Source: Chara braunii
Taxonomy: Eukaryota > Streptophyta > Charophyceae > Charales > Characeae
Direction: 5' to 3'
Length of the DNA stretch: 29,140 nt
Assembly: GCA_003427395.1 (NCBI GenBank)
Contig: BFEA01000176.1
Coordinates: forward strand, 2,536,193 to 2,565,332
A program made the position numbers and the translations under genes. This document shows, one piece after another, positions 10,928 through 19,702 of this stretch. Each line of letters begins with the position of its first letter. The first letter of the stretch is position 1. Under the pieces are notes generated by a model, which did no database searches, was not told where the DNA came from, and saw nothing but the letters and a program-made list of their open reading frames with translations.

Positions 10928-11323
10928 TTATAGAAGAGGCGCCCAGTCTCTCCTGTCAGCGAAGCTATCCGTAGTCAGAAAACTAGGGAGTCTCTCAAAT
11001 TGCCTGACTTGTTTCCCCCAAGTCACTTTCTCATGCAAGCTTCGAAGTAGTTCCCTTGTCCTCGAGAGGTGAATGTACACTTTCCTCAGACACTCTAAAT
11101 AGCCTTCTTCCTCTTTTATTCCTTCTTGAGCATAAACCCTCACGTCAAGCTCATCGATCCTGAGAAATCTGACCACTGGAACATAGAATACTAAACGCCC
11201 TTTCTTACAAACGTCGTGTCTCAATATCTCGAACGGGCTATCAGTCTCAGTTACTTTATCTAACCATCCTCTACCAATGGTCAAAGTCGCAACTGACTTA
11301 GAGTTTTCACATTCCAATATCAT
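10928..11323 (-). pseudogene. Gypsy-1 upstream module M3, diverged copy
   Basis: This 131-codon frame has the weakest resemblance in the set but the same block order: TDSPFEILRHDV (in place of GGAFPYxIERC), LVFYVPVVRFLRIDELDVRV, a charged helix (LSRTRELLRSLHEKVTW), RLPSFLTTDSF and ADRRDWAPLL. An interlude of about 105 codons lies upstream of it (see the next entry). It sits in a different reading phase from M2, consistent with accumulated indels. Confidence 0.6.
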
Positions 11324-11329
11324 TGCCTT

Positions 11330-11658
11330 TGACTGCTTCTAGCGCCTCTAGCCAGGCTGTCCGCAGGACGCTGTCTAGATAGGATGGTCTCTTCTCTCGC
11401 ATGTAGCATCACTCTCCTGCCATCCAAACTCTTGCAATCCAGCAAATGCCTAATCTTAGTCTGATCCGTAATTGCTCTAAAAGCAGCCGCTCACATAAGC
11501 TCGAGGTAGTGCTCGACCATGCCAATCTCATCGCGCCTACCTAGCCTAGTGTCGCATCCTCTCACGACCCCGTTGATAGTCGCTCGTTGCTCATCTAGAT
11601 AGATCTCGAAGCAGAAGCTCTCTCCGTCATCAGGAATGTAGACATCTCTTGGTATGAC
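11330..11658 (-). pseudogene. Coding-like interlude between modules M3 and M4
   Basis: On the minus strand just after M4 there is a further open stretch that is not a module copy: VYIPDDGESFCFEIYLDEQ, then RATINGVVRGCDTRLGRRDE, EIGMVEHYLELM, a TGA near 11,486, then AAAFRAITDQTKIRHLLDCK and SLDGRRVMLHAREE. The composition is protein-like and in one frame except for that single stop. The family is unknown. It suggests that the module array and this segment were once one long polypeptide, or separate exons, rather than isolated small genes. Confidence 0.5.
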
Positions 11659-12054
11659 TCACCACATTCGGTCCCTAAGTACTGCGTTGAGGATTGGTCC
11701 CCAGTCCTTCCCGTCGCAGAAGCTAGCGGGCACAGGCGGACTTGGGAATCTCTTAAACTCTCTAGGCAGGATACTCCAAGTCACCTTCTTCCCTCGTTGT
11801 CTCATCAACAGCCTTTCATCCAGAACATATTCAGCAGTTGCTATCCAACACGCCTCATAATCGATCTCTCTCCTTGTCTCAGCAGATACATATGACCTCA
11901 CATTATAGTCATCCGTATCATGAAATCGAGCGACAAGGACGTACAAGATCATTGAGTCGTGCTCACAAGTCACACACCTCTCAATGACGTACGGGAAGGC
12001 ACCCCCAGCCGTGATCCTTGTCAGCGCCTCTATCGCTTTCGTTATTAGTGACAT
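11659..12054 (-). pseudogene. Gypsy-1 upstream module M4
   Basis: A 131-codon uninterrupted frame from ATG 12,054. Blocks: LTRITAGGAFPYVIERC, LYVLVARFHDTDDYNVRSYV, a Trp/Glu helix (ACWIATAEYVLDERLLMRQR), GKKVTWSILPREFKRF, SPPVPASFCDGKDWGPILN and AVLRDRMW. It ends with Trp then TGA; the DNA reads ATGTGGTGAGTCA, where GTGAGT is also a textbook 5' splice site. It matches M5 most closely. The protein family is not recognised. Confidence 0.72.
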
Positions 12055-12060
12055 TGACTA

Positions 12061-12475
12061 CCTACCAGGTTTGTCTCCTTAGTGCTGCATTGATGATTGG
12101 TTGCCAGTTCCTACCATCACATAATCCTTTACGTACTGGTGGGGTAGGAATCCTCTCATAAATCCTAGGCTGTAAGCTTTAACTCGCTTTTATCCCTTGT
12201 TGTCTCAATTGATCCCTCTCGACTTTGACACACTCTACTATGACATCCCAGTTGGTAAAGAAACTAGGGTCCTGATCAGCCCCTTCTAGGATGTAGGGTC
12301 GAATATCATAATCATCAGTGTCAAGGAATCTAGAGACAAGCACATGCACAGTCGTCGTACCTTTTGCAAAAGTAATGCATTTGACAAACATATAAGGGAA
12401 GGCACCACTGCAGGTGACACGAGTTAGGGCTTCTAGGACATTATACTCTTCAGTCATCATCTGGTTTCTGACTTA
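12061..12475 (-). pseudogene. Gypsy-1 upstream module M5 (first in the array)
   Basis: From about 12,460 the frame reads LTRVTCSGAFPYMFVKC, VHVLVSRFLDTDDYDIRPY, then a helix with VKVERDQLRQQGIKAS, ending in a stop at about 12,179. The rest of the module follows just beyond: ERIPTPPV, LCDGRNWQPIINAALRRQTW, then TAG. As in M4, the terminal Trp is followed by a GT-rich string (TGGTAGGTAG). It is the module nearest the LTR and primer site, about 220 bp from them. Confidence 0.68.
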
Positions 12476-12697
12476 AGGACTTCTCAAGCGAAGGGTCCAG
12501 AAAAACAAATTCCAAACCCTTGCTTGCAGGTCTGAATCACTTCAGATAGACTTCTGCAAGAGGCCCCTCCTCTCAGGGTTCCTCCAGCCGAAAGTCTTTC
12601 TGACCTGAGTCAGACTTTGTACGAAATATGCTAGACTGCTGCCTAGTCACTGAATATTTTGACCAAGGTCCGCTCCCAGGAACTCAAAATTTTTGGT

Positions 12698-12714
12698 TCC
12701 CCGGCAACGCGCCA
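12698..12714 (-). promoter_or_regulatory. Primer-binding site, tRNA-Asp type, of Gypsy-1
   Basis: The plus strand reads TCCCCGGCAACG then CGCCA. The 3' end of plant cytosolic tRNA-Asp(GTC) is TCCCCGGCAACGGCGCCA, so the match is complete except for one missing G. Read on the minus strand this is a tRNA-Asp primer site beginning TGGCGC, four bases inside an LTR boundary (TGTCGCGCC on the plus strand at 12,719). tRNA-Asp priming is known for some plant gypsy lineages. It fixes the element's orientation and start. Confidence 0.85.
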
Positions 12715-12718
12715 TTTT

Positions 12719-13174
12719 TGTCGCGCCCCCACTGCTTCAAGGGTCCGGTGAGATGTCCTTCCCCGGACCGAGCTCAGTGGGTTGGAGGACTGGCAGGCTG
12801 TCACGCAGGATTTTTGATAGGTAGAAAATTAGGGGTGTAATAAGAGGCAGCCACACTTAGTCATACAGCCGAGTAGTCAGGGTTATCCCTCCTGCCAGCG
12901 GCGACATGGCTTAGAGTGAGGCGTTCGGGTTTATCGCCTGCACCTGACCCCGTATAAAGGATAGGCCCAAGGTCACCGGAGTCCTATCATTCAGGAGTCC
13001 TTCAAGCTGCCTTGAGTGTAACCTGTATAAAATAAGGAGGAAAATAACAAACATGCATTATACATCATAGAGCACTTGACACTGACAATGTGAGAAGACC
13101 AGAAACCAGACTCTGCAAGAGCATGACCAGAGAAACGAGAGTGAAGAGTAGTACACAGAGTATGCAGGGAGCAA
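12719..13174 (-). mobile_element. 5' LTR of Gypsy-1 (outer border uncertain)
   Basis: The inner border is set by TGTCGCGCCCCC at 12,719, which on the minus strand is an LTR end in GCGACA, four bases before the primer site. The outer border is not determined because no second copy is in the window; I extend it to the end of the neighbouring broken gene. A TATA-like string (tgtataaaataagg, 13,023-13,036) could serve the minus strand as TTATTTTATACA, and another (cgtataaagga) lies near 12,953. The region is non-coding. Confidence 0.55.
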
Positions 13175-14275
13175 CTATTCGAGGGTTGCAGTCACTAATA
13201 AATCATAATGTTGTAATACATCAATAGTGACTGAAAAGAGAGAACCCCAATCAATGATAATAAGCGCTACCCCCTCGTGAGTGAGTGCTGCCGTCTGGGA
13301 CTCCCTGTCTGGCACCTCGCCATTGAGAACTCGCGTGGCTATCGACTCAGGAACCACGTAGCTGATGTCGAGAGGTGTTGCTGGATCAATCTTGCAGATA
13401 GAGGCCATGCATCTAACCATCTCCTCGTCTGCGATGCTCCGGAGATAAAGCTCCTCCGCAAGAATGATATCGCCTGTAGCTCCAATCAATATCTCAATCC
13501 GCCCTCCCCAACCAAATGACCATAGCCATCTCCGAGGTATGGGACCGGACCCTCCCCTCTTGAGGAACCAATAACTGTCTCAGACCTGGGGTCGTCTGAC
13601 ATGTAGGAGTCAATCACCCTCAATAACATACCGTGCAAGAAGATGTGTGATCCTCCTCAATATCGCCCTCCGACGTTTTCGCTCATTGGTCTCCAATGCT
13701 CCTGTCGCTGTCCAGAAACTCAACCCCTGTGAGTGTCCCAGTCGAAATAGTCGCCCAGATCAATGTCACTCACGGAGCAGGGCTCCAAGTCCGACTCATC
13801 TGTCTCTGATCTCTGGACGCATGTAGTGATTGGGACCCCGGATCTGGCTATCTCTCTCCTAATCCGGTCGTCCTTCCTCCTTTTGTCCTTGCTGCGAGAC
13901 TGACTAAGGGGCATGGGGTTGCACCCATCAAAATCGAAGAGCACGCCCCCAGGTGCTGAAGGTACGCGAGGGAACACCACATGTAGCCAGTTGTCCCTCC
14001 AATAGTTCTCCCTGCGAAATATGTAATCAAAAATCATGTCGTATGTGGTGCCCTTCACTCCCGTCTCCGCCCCCTTCACCGAGTAGGTGATCACGAGCGT
14101 GTGTCTCGAGGTCGAGGACTCATTAGCCCTGATAGTAAAACTCCGATGTCACACATGTCTGTAGCAGAACCTCTCAATCAATCTACCCCACTTAGGGGCA
14201 GTCTCACGGTGACGGGCCAGCTTGGACAGAAGGTGCACTCTCACTAATGCAAATACTCCTTCCAAGACCTGGCCA
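13175..14275 (-). pseudogene. Unrecognised broken gene beside the Gypsy-1 LTR
   Basis: A degenerate minus-strand coding region of about 360 codons. From 14,275: VLEGVFALVRVHLLSKLARH, WGRLIERFCYRHV, a TGA, SFTIRANESSTSRHTLVITY, then TTYDMIFDYIFRRENYWRDN, WLHVVFPRVPSAPGGVLFDF, a basic run (SRSKDKRRKDDRIRREIARS) and a stop near 13,720. After a frameshift comes a helix with NERKRRRAILRRITHLLARY, and from 13,578 FLKRGGSGPIPRRWLWSFGW, ILIGATGDIILAEELYLRSI and ALIIIDWGSLFSVTIDVLQH, ending at 13,175. The consistent protein-like composition across frames shows that it was once coding. I do not recognise the family. It lies outside the Gypsy-1 LTR, so it belongs to the element or gene that Gypsy-1 entered. 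Confidence 0.55.
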
Positions 14276-14279
14276 GATA

Positions 14280-14600
14280 ACAATCAGCAACTCAATGTGG
14301 AGGCATGTCTAAATGGGCTGACTGAACTGCAACTCGATATAGGGCCCGCCTGAATGGGCCCGGCTGAATAGCGACTCAATATAAAACCCGCCTGAATGGG
14401 CCCGACTGAACAGCAACTATCTCAGAAGAAAGGGACCGACCGCAAACTGCAACAATCTCGAGAGGTGAGCCCGCCTGAAGGGGCTCGGCTGAACAACAAA
14501 AATCTCAAGTAGGCCCGCCTGAAGGGCCCGGCTGAACAACAACAATCTCAAATAGGCCCGCCTGAAGGGCTCGGCTGAACAGCAACAGATCAGTAGAACA
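14280..14600. repeat. About 56-bp tandem array (cccgcctgaagggcccggctgaac)
   Basis: Five to six imperfect units of about 50-60 bp share a core of cccgcctgaa, then gggcccggctgaac and a variable linker such as agcaacaatctcaa. The units closest to 14,600 are the most alike. This is the first of a chain of unrelated satellites running to about 18,200. Confidence 0.85.
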
Positions 14601-14774
14601 TCTAATGCATAGGGACCAGTCACAAATGCTGAATGTACTGGGGCTAGACTGAGCCGACGATCTATGCAGGGACTTAACTGCCAATGCTCCCCGTGCGAGG
14701 GAAGATATCATGTGCATGAGATGTTGCTGATCAGCAAAGAAATAAATCAACGGGAGCGTGATGGCAAATCATCT

Positions 14775-15660
14775 CAGCTATCAATCCTTTGCTCGGGCGC
14801 ACAAGGGCTCGCACTCAAACGACAACATCTAGCCTGGGCGCACACATATCCAGCGCAAGTGCACATGGGCGCGCACTCAAATAACGATATCCAGCCTGGG
14901 CGCACACGGGCGCCCACTCTAATAGCAATATCCTGCCTGGGCGCACACGGGCGCGCACTGTAACAGCAATACAGGGCTTGGGTGAGCATGGGCGCGCATA
15001 GGCGCGCACTCTAATTGCTATCCCAAGCCTGGGCACGCACGGGCGCTCACTCTTACTGTTATTCCAAGCTTGGGCGCGCACGGGGGCGCACTCTAACTGC
15101 AATGCTAAGCTTGGGCGCGCACGGGCACGCACGGGCATGCACTCTTACTGCTATTCCAAGCTTGGGCGCGCACGNNNNNNNNNNNNNNNNNNNNNNNNNN
15201 NNNNNNNNNNNNNNNNNNNNNNNNNNNNNNNNNNNNNNNNNNNNNNNNNNNNNNNNNNNNNNNNNNNNNNNNNNNNNNNNNNNNNNNNNNNNNNNNNNNN
15301 NNNNNNNNNNNNNNNNNNNNNNNNNNNNNNNNNNNNNNNNNNNNNNNNNNNNNNNNNNNNNNNNNNNNNNNNNNNNNNNNNNNNNNNNNNNNNNNNNNNN
15401 NNNNNNNNNNNNNNNNNNNNNNNNNNNNNNNNNNNNNNNNNNNNNNNNNNNNNNNNNNNNNNNNNNNNNNNNNNNNNNNNNNNNNNNNNNNNNNNNNNNN
15501 NNNNNNNNNNNNNNNNNNNNNNNNNNNNNNNNNCAAGCTTGGGCGCGCACGGGCGCGCACTCTTACTGCTATTCCAAGTTTGGGCGCACACAGGCGCGCA
15601 CTCTTACTGCTATTCCAAGCTTGGGCGCGCATTAAAGTACAATATCTGGTCCGGGTGCTC
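14775..15660. repeat. 41-bp GCGCGCAC satellite with assembly gap
   Basis: The unit ttactgctattccaagcttg continues as ggcgcgcacgggcgcgcactc, with a period of 41 bp (caag at 15,534, 15,575 and 15,616). More diverged units extend left to about 14,775. The long alternating purine-pyrimidine block GCGCGCACGGGCGCGCAC is the constant part. The 359-base N run lies inside the array, so its true length is unknown. Confidence 0.92.
15175..15533. other. Assembly gap (359 N)
   Basis: An unresolved run of N inside the 41-bp satellite. It is flanked on both sides by near-identical repeat units, so it marks a collapsed or unsized tandem repeat. Confidence 0.99.
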
Positions 15661-15965
15661 GCGGGCGCACACTTAAAAATAATATCTGGTCAGGGCGCGC
15701 GTGGGTGCGCACTTATAAATAATATTCTGATCTGTGCGCGCGCATTTAAATAAATAATATTCTGATATGTGGGCACGTATTTAAATAAATAATATTCTGA
15801 TCTGCGCGCACGCACTTAAATAAATAATATTCTGATCTGCGTCCACGCACTTAAATAAATAATATTCTGATATGTGCGCACGCACGTAAATAAATAATAT
15901 TCTGATCTGCGCGCACGCACTTAAATGAATAATATTCTGATCTGCGTGCGCGCACTTAAACTGCA
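15640..15965. repeat. 35-bp AT/GC alternating satellite
   Basis: The unit acttaaataaataatattc continues as tgatctgcgcgcacgc. The period is exactly 35 bp (tattctga at 15,723, 15,758, 15,793 and 15,828). Each unit joins an AT-only half to an alternating GC half. The first units grade out of the preceding 41-bp array. Confidence 0.92.
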
Positions 15966-16139
15966 GTATCTGGTGCAGGCGGTTGATAAAGTCAAACAGC
16001 AGGCTATTGGCACCCAAAGTTCGCTGGTCAAAGTAAAGTTATCAGATTTGGCTGCTTATTGACACGCTGATTCAGTTCGAACAAGGCAAAGTCTTAACTC
16101 TTAATTACATGAGAGCGTTATCCCCATAATATCACTCAC

Positions 16140-16715
16140 AGTGCTCGCGTGAGCATGCAGTTCCGAAATCGACAAGTGCGCCTAAGTGCACAGTCTCTAA
16201 ACTTGATAATCTCATCCACAGCGTGCGCAGTTTCAAACCCGGAGATGTTAACCGCAGTGCGAGCCTGGGCGCACAGTCGCGAACTCAGAAATGTCAATCT
16301 GTAGTGCGCACCTGGGCGCACAGTCTCGAACTGCGGTGCGCGCCTGGGCGCACAGTTCCGAACTTATCAGCGGTGCGCGTCAGAGCGCACAGCCCTGAAC
16401 TCTTCAGCGGAGCGGGCCAGAGCGCACAGTTCCGGTCTCAGAAATGTCATCATCGGTGAGCGTCAGAGCGCACGGTTCCAAACTCATAAATGTCATCAGC
16501 GGTGCGCGCGAGAGCGCACAGCTCCAGACTCATCAGCGGTGCGCGCCATAGCGCACAGTTCCGTACTTAGAAATGTCATCATCGGTGAGCGTCACAGCGC
16601 ATGGTTCCCAACTCAGAAATGTTGTCAGAGGTGCGCGCCAGAGCGCACAGCTCCAGACTCATTTGCGGTGAGCGCCAGAGCGCACAGTTCCGTACTCAGA
16701 AATGGTCTTTGCACA
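16140..16715. repeat. About 45-bp GCGCACAG satellite
   Basis: Roughly a dozen imperfect units contain gtgcgcgccagagcgcacag, then ttccgaactcagaaatgtcatcagcg with variants. It shares the gcgc-gcac core with its neighbours but has a different linker. A higher-order pattern of long and short units is visible between 16,400 and 16,700. Confidence 0.85.
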
Positions 16716-16829
16716 ATTCAGATACTGATCTCGGTCAAGGTGCAAGCGAGCGCATAATTCAGATTATGTTCTCATGCAGGGTGTATGTTGGCTCACTGAT
16801 AAGGCCCTCAAGCATAGCGTGCGCAGATT

Positions 16830-17040
16830 AGCAGTCCAGATGTTGCTCCCAAGTACGGTGTGCGTAGTCGCACAACCCTTAAGTATAGCCCTTATGTAGG
16901 ACGAGGGCAGACACACAGTCCAGATATAATGCTCAGTCCGCATATAGCCCTTCAGTATGGCGAGGGCGGATACACAATCCAAATACAGTGCTCAGTCCAC
17001 ATAGAGCCCTCAAGTATGGTGAGGGCGGATACAGTGTTCA
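16830..17040. repeat. About 60-bp agtatggcgagggcggatac array
   Basis: Three to four imperfect units contain ccctcaagtatggtgagggc, ggatacacagtcc and atataatgctcagtcc. It grades into the next array. Confidence 0.75.
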
Positions 17041-17300
17041 GTCATGGCGCGCAACAGCGCACACTTGCGAATGGCACAAGAGTTCAGAGATGACCCTCAG
17101 TCATGGCGCGCAACAGCGCACAGTTGCGAATGGCACAAGAGTTCAGGGATGACCCTCAGTCATGGCGCGCAACAGCGCACAGTTGCGAATGCTCANTCAT
17201 GGCGCGCAACAGCGCACAGTTGCGAATGGCACAAGAGTTCAGGGATGACCCTCAGTCATGGCGCGCAACAGCGCACAGTTGCGAATGCTCAGATATGGTC
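17041..17300. repeat. 59-bp near-perfect tandem array
   Basis: Units start at catggcgcgcaacagcgcac (17,043, 17,102, 17,161, then two more) and continue with agttgcgaatggcacaagag and ttcagggatgaccctcagt. The period is 59 bp and the units are almost identical. A truncated unit ends at the single N at 17,196. Open frames across it result from the repeat having no stops and are not genes. Confidence 0.93.
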
Positions 17301-18160
17301 CTCTGCGCAGCTCGGATATGGTCNTAAGTAGAGTGTGCACAGCGCACACTCTACGCAGCTCAGATATGGTCTCAAGTTCTGCGCATCTCAAATATGGTCT
17401 CAAGTGCAGTGCGCACTTTGCGCAACTCGAATATAGTCTCAAGTACCGCGCGCACTATGCGCAGTTCAGATATAGTCTCAAAAGCGGTACAGTACCGAAC
17501 TTATCTCAGAATCAAAATAAAAGCGCAATGTCGCACTTGAATTAAAGCGCGCACAGTCGCAATGGTCAAGGTAAGATTTGCGGGATTGTACTTATTTGTT
17601 GCTTGCAGGTTGCATGCGTAGTGTCGCATGTAAAAGCGCACAGTCACACTTGATGCTCAAAATCGACGTACTTCAATTAACTACAGTGAATAAGCAGACT
17701 TAATTTGGGTGCCTTCTTGGCACAATAAAATCAGCACACTCAATTTGAGTGCCTCTCGGCGCAGCAAAACATCATGCTCAGTTTAATCATCTCTTGGTAC
17801 AGCGAGCCAACTATTATACCCTGTTCAAGTGCCTATTGGGACAGCCAATTATAAAGCCTTGTTTGAGAGCTTACAGCCAATAACCATGCCAAATTGGTAC
17901 ATGATGTGATACATAGATCATGTAACCCTTGGCGGGTTTGACTCAGACACAGCGGAACATGGTATCAGAAATCAGCCCTTATGTACGGTGAGCAAAAGCA
18001 CATAGTTTCAACTGCCCTCAGGCATAGTGCACGTGAGCACCTAATATCAATTGCGCTCAGGCACGGTGCACGAGAGCACACGGTATCTTCAGCCCTTGAG
18101 TACAGCGAGCTTGGGTGCTCAGTATCAGCAGCCCTCGGGCACAGTGCGTGTGGGTGGTCA
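17301..18160. repeat. Degenerate satellite mixture
   Basis: Three diverged short-repeat families follow one another. One is cagatatggtctcaagt with gcgcac blocks (17,300-17,580). One has a cactcaatttgagtgcctctcggcacagc motif (17,690-17,880). The last is cagccctcgggcacagtgcg with gagcac and agtatca (17,975-18,150). A single N lies at 17,324. No coding frame is believable. Confidence 0.75.
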
Positions 18161-18225
18161 ACGGAAGATCAAAATTGTGCCATAAGCCAATGGGCTCGTG
18201 GGGAATTAGACAGGACTCATACAAA

Positions 18226-18300
18226 CGAGCGAGAAGAAGGAAGAGGATGAGCAGGAAGCATAGAGAAGAAGATAGGGGAGGAGGTAAGGGAGAAAGCAAG
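18226..18300 (+). promoter_or_regulatory. Purine-rich tract before the 3' LTR of Giant-1
   Basis: About 75 bases that are almost all A and G (gagaagaaggaagaggatga, then a long run ending ggaggtaagggagaaagcaagg). It is immediately followed by TGGCCCTTGTGAGAAC. In LTR elements a polypurine tract primes plus-strand DNA just before the 3' LTR, so this supports a plus-strand orientation and an LTR start at 18,302 or 18,309. It is longer than usual and could partly be satellite-derived. Confidence 0.5.
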
Positions 18301-18301
18301 G

Positions 18302-19344
18302 TGGCCCTTGTGAGAACTAAGACCGCCGTACTTCCCCGAGCAACCCCTCCCCTTTACCTCCTTCTTGCATGACTTGGTCGTCCCTCTCTTTCCCACTTGC
18401 TTTAACGCAGTAGCCTCAGTCCTTCTCCTTCCTCGCCGTCCAACTTGTGATTCCGCATCCCCGCATGTGAGAGCTTCTCTCTTACTTGCTATTCTGCCAG
18501 CATTGTTGCATTCCGCAAGTGAGCGTGCTCTCGGTCGGTCTGATGTCCGATCCGTGATTTCTCCCTCTTGGGTGAAGTGGCCTCTCTTTTATAATGGAGA
18601 GGCCAGGTGGTCGGGGCTGAGTGCCGCAGTCCCATGGTCGGGGCTGTGGTCAAACTCTAGACCGAGCCTGCGCTAAAAATAGCAGCAGTCCCGACCTCGG
18701 GATATGAACAGTCAGTCCCGGTAGATGAACAGTCAGTCCCGGTAGATGAACAGTCAGTCCCACGGTAAAAATAGCGTGGGGCCGTGTTATTTTTAGGACT
18801 GGACTGGCGCAGGCCCAGTCCCCGGTAGATGAACTGTTAGTCCCGCGCTAAAAATAGTGTGGGGCTGTGTTATTTTTAGAACGGGACTGGCGCAGGCCCG
18901 ACTTTGGGAAACGAACAGTCAGTCTCGTGCTAAAAATAGCACATGACCCTATTTTTAATTATTCGGGCCTGACTGTTCATCTATACGGCAACTTAGGGTT
19001 GTTCCTTTCTTGGCCGGGTTACCCGGTCGTGTTGGTCTGGTCAAAACCGGTCAAACTTGAATATCTCGCTAACCCTTGGTCCGTTTCACGTGCCGTTTGG
19101 ACCGGACCCCACTAATTGGTCCATTGAGGTCGCGTCGGTCCAGTCCAACGGGGACGATTCAGACCTCCGGAGGACCGTACTGCTACGCCGTCTTTCCCTT
19201 GATTTCGGCTCAGGGAAAATTCAACCGACGCGCTAGGTTCCAGTTTGACCATGACTGTGGACGCCCCTAGGCACGATTTAGACGCTGCGCAGGATTGACC
19301 GCGGCGAGTCATTTTCTGCAGCTGCGCCGCACCGTCTTTCGACA
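18302..19344 (+). mobile_element. 3' LTR of Giant-1
   Basis: The right 650 bp duplicate the window's first 650 bp (position 1 matches 18,695). The left boundary is inferred from the purine tract and a TG start. A TATA-like box (tttataat, 18,588-18,595) lies within a cctctc/gagagg inverted repeat, as an LTR U3 promoter might. The right end TTTCGACA abuts a truncated LTR of another family, giving a clean junction at 19,344/19,345. The LTR would be about 1,040 bp. Confidence 0.55.
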
Positions 19345-19702
19345 GCGGGCCCGATAGGCGTATTACCACTCATACCCCCTATGCTACAGCGAACGAGAAA
19401 CACCTTTGGCTGGTCCACCTCTGCGATTGCAACCGAGTTGCTTTCGTACTGTGGACTGGTAGCTCGGCGGGGATACATCACCGAAGGGAGGTGACAGCTC
19501 CTGTAAGGTGGAGGTAAGTTGTGCCTCGCGTAGGCCCTATCCTGTCGTAGGGGCTCGCGAGAAGTATGGCTCTCGCACTCGGCCGGAGCGGCCGAAAGAA
19601 GCTCCATTTGTGTGTTCGCTGCAAGGTTGGTCCAACTCCTGCGTGACGCGGCCGAGAGGGTCTCGCGCTGCCGTGTGCGGTGCCGGACCGATGCGCTCGA
19701 CA
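19345..19702 (-). mobile_element. Truncated LTR of the Gypsy-3 family
   Basis: It matches 26,695-27,025 along its length (cccctatgctacagcgaac, ggcggggatac, gaggtaagt, ggtgcctcgcg-like, cactcggccggagcgg and the terminus gatgcgctcgaca). It also matches the inverted fragment 23,533-23,744. Its outer end GCTCGACA at 19,702 is the LTR start on the minus strand. The other end is cut about 13 bp short of the LTR end, exactly where Giant-1 begins, so Giant-1 probably inserted into it. The rest of this Gypsy-3 copy should lie left of the window. Confidence 0.75.

Noticed and set aside
12719-13174. Second copy of the Gypsy-1 LTR at 1,355-3,500
   Set aside because: I looked for TGTCGCGCC and other LTR strings there and found none.
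13200-13330. ALIIIDWGSLFSVTIDVL in the broken gene as a sixth copy of the Gypsy-1 module
   Set aside because: Only the DWG and a few hydrophobic positions agree with DGxDWxPILNAVL; the preceding blocks of the module are missing.
15015-15676. Long open frames on both strands across the 41-bp satellite and N gap
   Set aside because: They are stop-free only because the repeat unit lacks stops in those frames and because N is translated as unknown; several frames on both strands are open at once.
17044-17331. Repetitive protein-like frames in the 59-bp array
   Set aside because: Two frames are open over the same units and the translation only mirrors the tandem repeat.
17960-17975. tggtatcag string resembling an initiator-Met tRNA primer-binding site
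   Set aside because: It lies inside a degenerate satellite, no LTR end precedes it and no element body follows; agcc and the rest of the usual match are absent.
14280-18160. CRISPR array
   Set aside because: Units are tandem with no unique spacers of constant length, and the surrounding DNA is eukaryotic retroelement sequence.
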